Origin: Sphingopyxis terrae subsp. terrae NBRC 15098
GTDB taxonomy: Bacteria; Pseudomonadota; Alphaproteobacteria; Sphingomonadales; Sphingomonadaceae
Length of the DNA: 64,000 nucleotides
Assembly (NCBI RefSeq): GCF_001610975.1
Contig: NZ_CP013342.1
Coordinates: forward strand, 1,674,001-1,738,000
Reading direction: 5' to 3'
Made by a program: the position numbers and the translations under genes. The notes beneath the pieces are model-generated. The model was not told where the DNA came from, made no database searches, and saw only the letters and a program-made list of their open reading frames with translations. Shown here piece after piece: positions 9,168 through 18,270 of the stretch (position 1 is the first letter of the stretch; the number at the start of each line of letters is the position of its first letter).

Positions 9168-10187
9168 CTACCAGCGGTTGCGCACTTCTTCGGCAAAGCC
9201 CGTGAGCCCGGCAATGTCGAGCGCGCTGCCGTCGTCGAGGATGATGCGCCCTGAAAAGCGGCCGAAAACCTGATCCTGCACCGTCCTGAACAGGCCGAGG
9301 TTGGTGCTGTGGTGGCGATTGACGATCGGGTCCATCGTCATTTCGAACCGTCCGTCGTTGCTCGTGAAGCGCCACGGCCCTGTGTCGGGTCCGCCCGCCG
9401 GCATATGAAAGGCGATGCGGTCGAGCTTGTGCGCGGTGCCGTCGACGAAGACCATATTCTCCGATGCCGCCGCCGTCTCGCCGAAGCCGTAACCGATGTT
9501 GAAGCCGATGCGGCGTCCGTCCCTCATTCCCGAGGCCGACCCCCAATACCAGACATTGTCGTAGGTCCAGACGCCGCGCCCCCAGTCGAGCACGCCAGAG
9601 GCGCGGTCGGGGCTGAAGCTATGGAGGGTGTTCCCCACCCGAATCTCGCCCTCGGCGGCGAGGCAATTGATTTTCTGATTATAATAGAAGGCCCTTGGCG
9701 CCCCCGAGAAAGGCGTGGCGATCACAATGCGGTCCATCGGCGGCTGCGCGAGCCATAATTCGCCCGCGAGACCCTGTCCGCCGCCGAAATTCGGGGCCTC
9801 GACCGTCAGCCGCCGGCCGCCCGGTTCATGCCGGAAGCGCAGCAGCATGCCGCCGCGGCGCTGTTCGATATCGCCCGCATCGGCGCTTTCGGGCAGCCGC
9901 ATGCGGCCCATCGGCCAGGGGATCACCGCACCGTCGTTGATCGCGGTTCGAGCCGCCAGATCCATCCACGACACGCCGAGGAAGCCCAGATAGCCATTGT
10001 CAGCGACGGTCAGCGCGATCCCGAAGGCGTCGGTGAGGATGCAATAATAGTCCCACTCCTTGATCCGCAGCTTGCCCGCCGCGATCCGCGCACGGTCGTA
10101 GCGGCGCACCTCGGCGGTCGCCCAGCCGCGTTCGGCGAGCTGCCCGCGCGCGTCGAGCAGCGGTCCTGCTCCCATTCTTGTCTGCAT
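9168..10187 (-). CDS. DUF2804 domain protein
   Basis: This 339-residue soluble protein matches my memory of the DUF2804 family. Its landmarks are RRYDRARIAAGKLRIKEWDYY near the N-terminus, GYLGFLGVSWMDL, DRASGVLDWGRGVWTY, and a lipocalin-like pattern of short beta strands rich in aromatic residues such as NVWYWGSASGMRDGRRIGFN. The fold resembles AttH or carotenoid-1,2-hydratase-like double lipocalins, but no activity can be assigned. The ATG at 10187 has AGGCGAGG upstream, so the longer frame beginning at 10319 is rejected. Confidence 0.8.
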   Translation of the reverse strand: MQTRMGAGPLLDARGQLAERGWATAEVRRYDRARIAAGKLRIKEWDYYCILTDAFGIALTVADNGYLGFLGVSWMDLAARTAINDGAVIPWPMGRMRLPESADAGDIEQRRGGMLLRFRHEPGGRRLTVEAPNFGGGQGLAGELWLAQPPMDRIVIATPFSGAPRAFYYNQKINCLAAEGEIRVGNTLHSFSPDRASGVLDWGRGVWTYDNVWYWGSASGMRDGRRIGFNIGYGFGETAAASENMVFVDGTAHKLDRIAFHMPAGGPDTGPWRFTSNDGRFEMTMDPIVNRHHSTNLGLFRTVQDQVFGRFSGRIILDDGSALDIAGLTGFAEEVRNRW

Positions 10188-10290
10188 CCTCGCCTCCCCT
10201 GCGGGGCCGTCTATGCCAGCTGCGCACGGTGGCTGGCAACGAGCGGTGCATCTGATAGGCTGCGCGCGACGCAGGATGCAGGAGGATGGC

Positions 10291-10671
10291 ATGGCGCAAG
10301 GCAGCGCGCGAATCGGCAAGGACCGCTATCGCACCGAGATCGATGTCGGCGGCCATGCGCTGATCGCCGACGAGCCGCCCGCGCTCGGCGGCGGCGCGGT
10401 GGGCCCGGCGCCCTATGATCTGCTGCTCGCGAGCCTGGGCGCGTGCACCGCGATCACGCTGCGTATGTATGCCGACCGCAAGGGCTGGCCGCTCGAATCG
10501 GTCGAGGTCGGCCTGCGCCTGTCGGGGCGCGAGGAGAAGCGGATCGACCGCACGCTGGCGATCGTCGGGCTCGACGACGAACAGCGCGCGCGCATGGCCG
10601 ACATTGCCGAGCGCACGCCGGTCACGCTGACGCTGAAGGCCGGGCTGCCGATCGCCACCACGCTCGCCTGA
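10291..10671 (+). CDS. OsmC-like protein lacking the second catalytic cysteine
   Basis: This 126-residue OsmC-fold protein has the first family cysteine in LLASLGACTAITLRMYAD, on the central helix. At the second site, where peroxidase members read (R/G)CPVHRTL, it reads ERTPVTLTLK, so the resolving cysteine is absent. It may therefore not be a classical organic hydroperoxide reductase; many YhfA-like members share this form. The ATG at 10291 has a strong AGGAGG five bases upstream, better than the longer frame beginning at 10213. Confidence 0.85.
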   Translation: MAQGSARIGKDRYRTEIDVGGHALIADEPPALGGGAVGPAPYDLLLASLGACTAITLRMYADRKGWPLESVEVGLRLSGREEKRIDRTLAIVGLDDEQRARMADIAERTPVTLTLKAGLPIATTLA

Positions 10672-10764
10672 CGGCGCGGCGCGCGGTGCCTGCGGAGCGC
10701 ATCGTTTACGCCACTTTTACCACTGTCGGTGCATGACATCCCCGATGTTTGCGACTGGGGACAA

Positions 10765-12168
10765 ATGATGGACAGCATGCGCGGACTGCTTTCGGGCAGC
10801 CACGATCAGGACGATGGCGCGATCGATGCGCCGCCGGCTGTCGGTGTCGACGAACGGCGGATGCAGGTGCGCGCCTATAATCATTGGGCATCGCTGCTTG
10901 CCGACCGCGCCTATCCGTCGGTCGAGGATCTCGACCTCGACGGCGCCGACTTCGGGCCCAATGCGGTGCTGCTCGATTTTACCGCGGGTATCGAAAATCC
11001 GGGCATCTCCTATCTCGGCGACCGGCTGCGTGAAGAATCGCAGATCGACGAGGATGTCCATTATATCAGCCAGATTCCGGGGCGGTCGCTGCTGTCGCGG
11101 CTGACCGACCATTATCTCCAGATCATCGCCAACCGCGCGCCGATCGGCTTCGAGGCCGAGTTCGTCAACGATCGCGGCATGACGATCATGTACCGCGGCA
11201 TCCTGCTGCCCTTTTCGTCCGACGACGACACCATCGATTTTATCATGGGCGTCATCAACTGGAAGGAAGCGGTTGCCGCAGAGCAGGCTGAAGAGCTGCA
11301 ACTGTCGGTCGAGCAGGCGCTGCGCAGCGCTGCGCCGCTGACCGCACCCGTGCCAGTGTGGGCCGACGGCCCCGATTCGGAGCAGATCGACGACGAAGCG
11401 GCGCCGGGCTTCGCCGCGCTCGGCGACGCCCTGCCCGAAGCGGTTGCCTTTGGCGATGTGATGCTGCTGACCGAGCGCTTCGACGATCCTGTAGTACCGG
11501 CTGCCAAGGGTGATGATGCCGCCAACGAGACTGTCGAAGATGGCGCGGCCGGACCGGGTGAAGATGCCGAGCTGGCCGACTGGCTGGCGCTGGCGCGCGA
11601 GACCGCAGAACGCGCGATGGCGGCCGACAGCCGCAGCCGCAGCGCGCTCTATCAGGCGGTTGGCAAGGCGTGGGATTTCGCGCTCGCCGCCGAAGCGAAG
11701 CCCGACGCCTTCGCCGAATTGCTCGAGGATGCGGGGCTGCAGGCGCAGGAGCGTGCGCCAATGACGCCAGTCGTCAAGCTGGTGTTCGGCGCCTCCTACG
11801 ACAAGACGCGCCTCGCCGAATATGCCTGCGTGCTCGGCCATGCGAAGGACGCGGGGCTGGAGCGCGGGTCGCTTCCCGCCTATCTCGACCGCTATCCGGG
11901 CGGGCTCAAGGGTCTGGTCAAGGATACGCGCGCGCGCCGCAAGCCCGCGGGCGATGCAGCGGCGAAGGTTGACGAGCAACTGGCGGCGCTGCGCACCGCG
12001 CACCCGGCGCTGATCCTGGAGCATGATGCGGGCGATGCCGAATTCGTGGTGCTGATTGCGCGCGCGATGCCCGGCGGACACATCGGCATCGTCGCCAAGG
12101 CGGCCGACGATCCGGCGCTGGTTGCGAAGCTGGCGAAGAAGGCAATCGCGATCACCCCGGCCGATTGA
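10765..12168 (+). CDS. PAS_5-like domain protein upstream of NAD-GDH
   Basis: This 467-residue soluble protein has an N-terminal domain (about 33-175) beginning AYNHWASLLADRAYPSVEDL and ending MYRGILLPFSSDDDTIDFIMGVINW, which fits the PAS_5 family of sensory domains. An acidic, Ala-rich linker follows. A C-terminal region from about 260 contains VKLVFGASYDKTRLAEYACVL and ends with LVAKLAKKAIAITPAD. No output domain such as a kinase, HTH or GGDEF is present. The start is the ATG at 10765 with GGGG just upstream; a GTG at 10729 is possible. It precedes the glutamate dehydrogenase gene by 165 bases in the same direction, so it may sense a signal linked to amino-acid catabolism (inferred). Confidence 0.75.
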   Translation: MMDSMRGLLSGSHDQDDGAIDAPPAVGVDERRMQVRAYNHWASLLADRAYPSVEDLDLDGADFGPNAVLLDFTAGIENPGISYLGDRLREESQIDEDVHYISQIPGRSLLSRLTDHYLQIIANRAPIGFEAEFVNDRGMTIMYRGILLPFSSDDDTIDFIMGVINWKEAVAAEQAEELQLSVEQALRSAAPLTAPVPVWADGPDSEQIDDEAAPGFAALGDALPEAVAFGDVMLLTERFDDPVVPAAKGDDAANETVEDGAAGPGEDAELADWLALARETAERAMAADSRSRSALYQAVGKAWDFALAAEAKPDAFAELLEDAGLQAQERAPMTPVVKLVFGASYDKTRLAEYACVLGHAKDAGLERGSLPAYLDRYPGGLKGLVKDTRARRKPAGDAAAKVDEQLAALRTAHPALILEHDAGDAEFVVLIARAMPGGHIGIVAKAADDPALVAKLAKKAIAITPAD

Positions 12169-12333
12169 CCCGAGTAGCGTAACAGACAATCCAAAAGTTG
12201 AAATAATTTTGCGCGGCATGCGCGGGGGGTCTTGAGCCTTTCGCGGCGCGGGCGCATAGGGAGCCGTAGCGCAAGGCGCCGCCGTCCCCCCGGCGGATGC
12301 TCGCTTCAACTTGGTCCGGGATGCTGCAACCCT

Positions 12334-15300
12334 ATGCCTGAAAAATCGACTGAAGACACCGCAGCCGGCACGTCGCCGGCGGCGCAAGTTCCTGCGAAAT
12401 TCGCCAAGGCCTATCAGGCCGCCTTGCAGGGCAGCGCGCTGCCCGGCGAGAGCGACGACCTCGATGCCAAGGCGCTGGCTGAAGCAGGCGAATTCGCCGC
12501 CCGCGCGTCGCTCGACCGGGCGCCGGGCCAACCGTCGTTCCTGCTTGAGCCGGTGGCGGCTGACGGCACTGACCGCCGGATGCGCCTGGTCGTCGTCAAC
12601 GACGACATGCCCTTCCTCGTCGATTCGACCTCGCAGATCGCGGGCGCGCAGGGTCTTGCCGTGCACCGCATCCTCCACCCGGTGGTTTCGGTCGAGCGCG
12701 ACGCGAAAAATCATCTGACCGCGGTCGACGCCGGCAAGGACGGTGCGCGCGAGTCGGTCATCTATATGGAGCTCGAACGCGGCGACGCCCGCGCCCGGCG
12801 CCGTCTGCTCGATGCGCTCGAAGCCTCGCTCGCCGATGTGCGCGCTGCGGTCGCCGACTGGAAGGCGATGCGCGCCGCGATGCTCGCCGATTCGACGATG
12901 CGCGCCGACGGCGATGGCGCCGAGCTGCTGCGCTGGTTCGAAAGCGGCGCGATGACGCAGCTCGGCCATGAATGGCGCACGCGCGACGGCAAGCGCCACG
13001 ACCCGCTGGGCATCTGTGCCGCGGGGACGAGCGAAATCCTGTCCGAAACCGCACTCGAAGCGGCCTTTGCCTGGTTTGAAAAGGGCCGCACGGCGCCGCT
13101 CCTCATCAAGTCGAACCGCCTGTCGTCGGTGCATCGCCGCGTGCTGCTCGATCTGGTCGTCGTTCCCGAGATGAAGGGCAAGACGGTCGAGCGCCTGTCG
13201 ATCCATGCGGGTCTTTGGACCAGCGCCGCGCTGTCGACGCCGCCCGCCAAGGTGCCCGTGCTGCGCGCGCAGCTCGAGGCGCTTATGGCCAAATTCGGCT
13301 TCGACCCCGGCGGCCACGCGGGCAAGGCGCTCGCGCACGCTTTGACCGCGCTGCCCCACGACTTGCTGATCGCGTTCGACGCCGAATCGCTCGAAGAGTT
13401 GGTGCTCACCTCGATGTCGATTACCGATCGCCCGCGCCCGAAGTTGGTGATGATACGCAGTCCGCTCGGCCGCCATCTCTTCACCTTTGTCTGGTTGCCG
13501 CGCGACGAGGTGTCGACCGGTCGCCGGCTGGCGATCGAGTCGCTGCTGGTGCGCGAGGCCAAGGCGGGGGTCATTGGCTGGACGATGGCGCTCGAAGATG
13601 GCGGCGCTGCCTTGCTGCGCTACACGCTCGACCTGCGCGGCGGCGGCATCGTGCCCGATACCGAAGCGCTGAACGCTCAGCTCGAACAGATGGTGCGCGG
13701 CTGGCAGCCCGAAGTCGAAGGCGCGCTGGCGCGCCGCGGCGATCCGGGCCGCGCGGCGGCGCTTGCGGCGCGCTTCGCCCCGCTGTTCCCCGCCAATTAC
13801 CGCAATCTCTATAATCCCGAAGAGGCGGCGCGCGACATCCTGCGTCTGCGCGACCTCGATGCCGACCGCCCGCGCAATGTGCGGCTGGCGAAAAAGAGCC
13901 TCGACGGCGACGACCGGCTGCGGCTGAAAGTCTATAGTGCGGCCGGACCGCTCGCGTTGTCGGACGTGGTTCCGGCGCTCGAACATTTCGGGTTCGAGGT
14001 GCTCGAGGAAATCCCGACCGAATTGCACGTCCATGGCGGCGGTGAGGGCGATGCCGAGGCAACCTTCATCCACGATTTTTCGCTGCGCTTGCCCGCCAAT
14101 GTCGACGAAACCGCCCTGATGCCGCATGTGGAGACGATCGAGGGCGCGATTGCCGCGGTGCTCGATGGCAAGGCCGAAAACGACGCGTTCAACCAGCTCG
14201 TGCTGGTGACGCAGACCGATCCACAGGCGATCGTGTGGCTGCGCGCCTGGTTCCGCTACATGCGCCAGGGCGGATCGAGCTATGGCATGGATACGGTGGT
14301 GGCGGCCCTGCGCGGCGCCCCGGCGCTGACCGCCGCGCTCGTCGATCGCTTCCGTGCGCTCCATGACCCCCAGGCAAAGGATGCGGCGCGCGCCGAAGAG
14401 CTCGCGGCCGAAATCCGGACCGGCTTTGCAGCGATCCAGTCGATCGACGACGACCGAATCCTGCGCCTGTTCCATGCGGTGATCGGCGCGACGCTGCGCA
14501 CCAACGCCTTTGCGCCCGCCGCGGCCGAGGCGCTGGCGTTCAAGATCGATTCGAGCCTGGTTCCGGGGCTGCCCAAGCCGCTGCCGTGGCGCGAGGTGTG
14601 GGTGTACAGCCCGCGCGTCGAGGGCATCCATCTGCGCGCCGGCCCGGTCGCGCGCGGCGGCCTGCGTTGGTCCGACCGGCGCGACGACTTCCGTACCGAA
14701 ATTCTGGGGCTGATGAAGGCGCAGCGCGTCAAGAACGCCGTCATCGTCCCGACCGGCGCGAAAGGCGGCTTCTATCCCAAGCAGTTGCCGAGCCCGGCCG
14801 AGGATCGCGACGCCTGGTTCGCCGAAGGCACCGAATGCTATCGCATCTTCATCCGGTCGCTGCTGTCGATCACCGACAATATCGTCGGCGGCAAGGTGGT
14901 GCACCCCAAGGGCGTCGTGATCCGCGATGGCGAAGACCCCTATTTCGTCGTCGCCGCCGACAAGGGTACCGCGACCTTCTCCGACGTCGCCAACGGACTT
15001 GCGATGGAGCGTGACTTCTGGCTCGGCGATGCGTTCGCGAGCGGCGGGTCGAAAGGCTATGACCACAAGGCGATGGGCATCACCGCCAAGGGCGCGTGGG
15101 TTTCGGTCCAGCGTCACTTCGCCGAAATGGGCATCGACGCGCAGACCGACACGATCCGTGTCGTCGGTTGCGGCGACATGTCGGGCGATGTGTTCGGCAA
15201 CGGCATGCTGCTCTCGAAGGCGATCAAGCTGTGCGCGGCCTTCGACCATCGTCACATTTTCCTCGATCCCGATCCTGATCCGGCCAAGAGCTGGAAAGAA

Positions 15301-17031
15301 CGCGACCGCATGTTCAAACTGCCCCGGTCGAGCTGGGACGATTATGACAAGAAGCTGATCTCGAAGGGCGGCGGCGTTTTCGCGCGCAGCCAGAAGAGCA
15401 TCCCGCTGACCCCCGAGGTGCAGGCGCTGCTGGGTCTTTCGGTTGCTGAAATCGACCCCGCCGGACTGATCTCCGCCATTCTGCGCGCGCCCGCCGATCT
15501 GCTGTGGTTCGGCGGCATCGGCACCTATGTGAAGGCGGCGGGCCAGAATAATGCCGAGGTCGGCGATCCCGCCAACGACGCGCTGCGCGTCGATGCCGAG
15601 GATCTGCGCGTCCGCGCGGTGGGTGAGGGCGCCAATTTGGGCGTCACGCAGGCCGCGCGTATCGCCTTTGCGGCGAAGGGCGGGCGTATCAACACCGACT
15701 TCATCGACAACAGCGCCGGCGTCGACTGTTCGGATAATGAGGTCAACATCAAGATCGCGCTCAACCGCGAGATGGCCGAAGGCCGGCTGAGCCAGGATGA
15801 TCGCGACGCGCTGCTCGTCCGCATGACCGACGATGTCGCGGCGCTGGTGCTCGAGGACAACCGACTGCAGGCGCTCGCGCTGTCGATCGCCGAAAAGGGT
15901 GGCGCTGCCGCGGTGCCGTCGCTGGTGCGGATCATGGAGACGTTCGAGGCATCGGGCCGGCTCGACCGCAAGGTCGAAGGGCTGGCGGCGAACGACGAGC
16001 TGCTGCGCCGCTCGGCCGAAGGGAGCGGGCTGACGCGGCCCGAACTCGCCGTGCTGCTATCGACTGCGAAGCTGGCGCTGCAAGACGCGATCGAAGCGAG
16101 CGCCTTGCCCGACGATCCCGCGCTGGCGAGCGACCTTGCTGCGGCCTTCCCTGCCGAGATGCAGCGCGATTTCGCGGGGGCGATCGCCGATCACCAGCTG
16201 CGCCGCGAGATCATTGCGACCAAGCTTGCGAACCGCATCGTCAACCGCATGGGCATCGTCCACCCGCTCGAACTGGTCGAAGAAGAGGGCTGCTCGCTGG
16301 GTGAGGTCGCGGCGGCGTTCGTCGCCGTCGAACGCTTGCTCGACATGAAGGGGCTGTGGGCGTCGCTCGACAGCGCGGGGATAAACGAATCCATCCGCTT
16401 GTCGCTGTTCAGCCAGGCCGCCTCGGCGATGGCATCGCAGATGGCCGACCTGCTGCGCGTCAGCCCCGGCCTGGCGCAGCCGGGCGCGCTCGTTGCGCGG
16501 CTCGAACCCGGCGTCGATCGCCTGACCGCGACAGTCGACACGCTGCTCAGCGCGTCGGTGCGGCGTCAGTGGGACGCGCTGGCGCAGCAGCTGCTCGACG
16601 CCGGCGCGCCCGAGGCGCTGACCGCGGCGGTCGTCCGCCTGTTCAAGACCGACGGCGCGATCGGAATCGTCGACCTTGCCGAACGGCGCGGCGACGATGA
16701 GGTCGGGGTGACGCGGGCCTTCACCCATCTGGGCGACGCGCTCGGGCTCGACTGGGCGCAGACGCTGGCGGCGCACATGAGTCCTGCCGACCCGTGGGAA
16801 CGCCTGCTCGTCAACAGCCTGGCGCGCGATTTCCAGCAGATGCGGCTGAGCTTCCTCGCGGGGTTGCCCAAGGGCGATCTCGATGCCGGGGTCAGCAAAT
16901 GGCTGGAAGCGAACGGACCGCGCGTCGCGCAATTCCGCACGACGGTCGACCGCGCGCGCACCATCCCCAATCCCAATGGCGCGATGCTGTCGCACATTGC
17001 GGGGCAGGCGCGCGGGCTGCTCGGCCGGTAA
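12334..17031 (+). CDS. gdhZ: NAD-dependent glutamate dehydrogenase, 180-kDa class
   Basis: This 1565-residue enzyme oxidises glutamate to 2-oxoglutarate and ammonia with NAD. The long N-terminal half holds ACT-like regulatory segments. The catalytic core contains GPVARGGLRWSDRRDDFRTE and VPTGAKGGFYPK with the substrate-binding lysines, then the Rossmann part VVGCGDMSGDVFGNGMLLS. A C-terminal helical domain completes the class architecture. Length matches bacterial homologues (about 1600 residues). The start at 12334 avoids an Arg-rich upstream extension. In Caulobacter the homologue GdhZ links glutamate breakdown to cell division; the symbol is used by that analogy. Confidence 0.95.
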   Translation: MPEKSTEDTAAGTSPAAQVPAKFAKAYQAALQGSALPGESDDLDAKALAEAGEFAARASLDRAPGQPSFLLEPVAADGTDRRMRLVVVNDDMPFLVDSTSQIAGAQGLAVHRILHPVVSVERDAKNHLTAVDAGKDGARESVIYMELERGDARARRRLLDALEASLADVRAAVADWKAMRAAMLADSTMRADGDGAELLRWFESGAMTQLGHEWRTRDGKRHDPLGICAAGTSEILSETALEAAFAWFEKGRTAPLLIKSNRLSSVHRRVLLDLVVVPEMKGKTVERLSIHAGLWTSAALSTPPAKVPVLRAQLEALMAKFGFDPGGHAGKALAHALTALPHDLLIAFDAESLEELVLTSMSITDRPRPKLVMIRSPLGRHLFTFVWLPRDEVSTGRRLAIESLLVREAKAGVIGWTMALEDGGAALLRYTLDLRGGGIVPDTEALNAQLEQMVRGWQPEVEGALARRGDPGRAAALAARFAPLFPANYRNLYNPEEAARDILRLRDLDADRPRNVRLAKKSLDGDDRLRLKVYSAAGPLALSDVVPALEHFGFEVLEEIPTELHVHGGGEGDAEATFIHDFSLRLPANVDETALMPHVETIEGAIAAVLDGKAENDAFNQLVLVTQTDPQAIVWLRAWFRYMRQGGSSYGMDTVVAALRGAPALTAALVDRFRALHDPQAKDAARAEELAAEIRTGFAAIQSIDDDRILRLFHAVIGATLRTNAFAPAAAEALAFKIDSSLVPGLPKPLPWREVWVYSPRVEGIHLRAGPVARGGLRWSDRRDDFRTEILGLMKAQRVKNAVIVPTGAKGGFYPKQLPSPAEDRDAWFAEGTECYRIFIRSLLSITDNIVGGKVVHPKGVVIRDGEDPYFVVAADKGTATFSDVANGLAMERDFWLGDAFASGGSKGYDHKAMGITAKGAWVSVQRHFAEMGIDAQTDTIRVVGCGDMSGDVFGNGMLLSKAIKLCAAFDHRHIFLDPDPDPAKSWKERDRMFKLPRSSWDDYDKKLISKGGGVFARSQKSIPLTPEVQALLGLSVAEIDPAGLISAILRAPADLLWFGGIGTYVKAAGQNNAEVGDPANDALRVDAEDLRVRAVGEGANLGVTQAARIAFAAKGGRINTDFIDNSAGVDCSDNEVNIKIALNREMAEGRLSQDDRDALLVRMTDDVAALVLEDNRLQALALSIAEKGGAAAVPSLVRIMETFEASGRLDRKVEGLAANDELLRRSAEGSGLTRPELAVLLSTAKLALQDAIEASALPDDPALASDLAAAFPAEMQRDFAGAIADHQLRREIIATKLANRIVNRMGIVHPLELVEEEGCSLGEVAAAFVAVERLLDMKGLWASLDSAGINESIRLSLFSQAASAMASQMADLLRVSPGLAQPGALVARLEPGVDRLTATVDTLLSASVRRQWDALAQQLLDAGAPEALTAAVVRLFKTDGAIGIVDLAERRGDDEVGVTRAFTHLGDALGLDWAQTLAAHMSPADPWERLLVNSLARDFQQMRLSFLAGLPKGDLDAGVSKWLEANGPRVAQFRTTVDRARTIPNPNGAMLSHIAGQARGLLGR

Positions 17032-17040
17032 CAGGTCTGA

Positions 17041-17059
17041 CCCTCCCCTTGGGGGAGGG
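17041..17059. repeat. Short GC palindrome after gdhZ
   Basis: CCCTCCCC and GGGGAGGG pair around a three-base loop, 9 bases after the gdhZ stop. It lacks a T run. The sequence resembles the arms of the palindromic element at 35629 and may be a reduced copy of it or a weak terminator. Confidence 0.45.
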
Positions 17060-17073
17060 CTTCAGGAGGCTCT

Positions 17074-17925
17074 ATGCCGTTCCAACCGCGCGTCGCGATC
17101 CTCGTCCCGGCACCCGATTATGAGGAAAATTGGCGGCCCGCCTTCGCGCGCAAGGCGGCGGCGCTGGCGGCGGCCGGGTTGGCGGTCGAGCAGCGCGTCT
17201 GGACCGATCCCGGCGACCTGACCAGGTTCGACCTGATCCTGCCGCTGTTCGCCTGGGGTTACCAGCGCGACGTTGCCGTCTGGTATGCGCTGCTCGACCG
17301 GCTCGCGGGATTGCCCGTCGTCAATCCGGTGCCGGTGCTGCGCTGGAACAGCGACAAGGCCTATCTTGCCGAGCTTGGCGCGAAGGGCGTTGCGGTGGTG
17401 CCGACGGTCGAGGTCGCGGCGCTGGACGACGTATCGCTGGCGCAGGCGCGCGCGGCGCTCGGCGTGGAAGAGGTGGTGGTGAAGCCCGCGATTTCGGGCG
17501 GTGCCGACGGGACGCACCGTATCGCGCCCGGCGCCCCGATCCCCGCCGATGGGCTGGGACGCCGCCGCCTTGTTCAGCCGCTGATGCCCGGCATCCTCGC
17601 CGACGGGGAGTATTCGCTCTTCTTTTTCGGCGGCGCCTTCAGCCATGCCATCGTCAAGCGCCCCGCGTCGGGCGATTTCCGCGTCCAGGAACAGTTCGGC
17701 GGGCGCGAGACGGGATGGGAAGCGAGCGAGGCGGCGCGCCTGCTCGCCGCCGCGGCGCTTGCCGCCGCGCCCGCGCCGCCCGTCTATGCGCGCGTCGACA
17801 TGGTCGGCGATGCGGCGGGCGTGCTGCACATCATGGAACTCGAGCTGATCGAGCCATCGCTGTTCCTGCATCATGCCGGCGACAGGGGCGCGGCCTTCGG
17901 GCAGGCGGTTTACGCCGCCGTCTGA
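17074..17925 (+). CDS. ATP-grasp domain protein
   Basis: This 283-residue protein has the order expected of an ATP-grasp ligase: an N-terminal Rossmann-like part (VAILVPAPDYEENWRPAF), the loop VNPVPVLRWNSDKAYLAELG at the domain boundary, the ATP-binding strand EEVVVKPAISGGADGT with its lysine, and the metal-binding end YARVDMVG...MELELIEPSLFL. Related sphingomonad proteins are annotated only as ATP-grasp or RimK-like; the ligated substrate is unknown. AGGAGG lies four bases before the ATG. It overlaps the convergent ribbon-helix-helix gene by 16 bases. Confidence 0.8.
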   Translation: MPFQPRVAILVPAPDYEENWRPAFARKAAALAAAGLAVEQRVWTDPGDLTRFDLILPLFAWGYQRDVAVWYALLDRLAGLPVVNPVPVLRWNSDKAYLAELGAKGVAVVPTVEVAALDDVSLAQARAALGVEEVVVKPAISGGADGTHRIAPGAPIPADGLGRRRLVQPLMPGILADGEYSLFFFGGAFSHAIVKRPASGDFRVQEQFGGRETGWEASEAARLLAAAALAAAPAPPVYARVDMVGDAAGVLHIMELELIEPSLFLHHAGDRGAAFGQAVYAAV

Positions 17926-18158
17926 TCGCCAAGGAGTGCATGCCACAGCCATTGGCGGATTGCCGAGGTCAGGTTCGGCGGATCGGGGGCCTCCATCCGT
18001 TCGACGTCGATCCGCGCGACGAGCGCATTGACCGGCAGGCCGCGCTGCACCGCCGAGACTTCCAGCGCGTCCCAGAAGACGGGCTCGAGGCTGATCGACG
18101 TCGGGTGCCCTGCAATCGTAACCGAGCGTTTGACGGGGGGGTGATAGGAGGCGGTCAT
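17910..18158 (-). CDS. Ribbon-helix-helix domain protein
   Basis: This 82-residue protein fits the RHH_4 type (PF13467) found in alphaproteobacteria: an N-terminal strand KRSVTIAGHPTSISLEPVFWDAL followed by two helices (EVSAVQRGLPVNALVARID; PPNLTSAIRQWLWHALL). The fold is that of small DNA-binding proteins of the MetJ/Arc class, although this subfamily has no proven target. It is divergent from the HTH-DUF4019 gene and its 3' end overlaps the ATP-grasp gene by 16 bases. Confidence 0.8.
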   Translation of the reverse strand: MTASYHPPVKRSVTIAGHPTSISLEPVFWDALEVSAVQRGLPVNALVARIDVERMEAPDPPNLTSAIRQWLWHALLGDQTAA

Positions 18159-18270
18159 CGCGCTGGTTTACAACCGGCGCGGCAAATGCGGATACGAATT
18201 ATTTGGGGTAGATCGCCGGCGGGCCATTCGTAAAATGCCGCGCGGTTCCGGCGCAACGGCAGGCAGGCCC

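Noticed and set aside
10717..15255. Minus-strand frame of 1512 residues opposite the PAS_5-like and gdhZ genes
   Set aside because: It mirrors two well-supported plus-strand genes and shows no domains; high GC third positions keep this antisense frame open.
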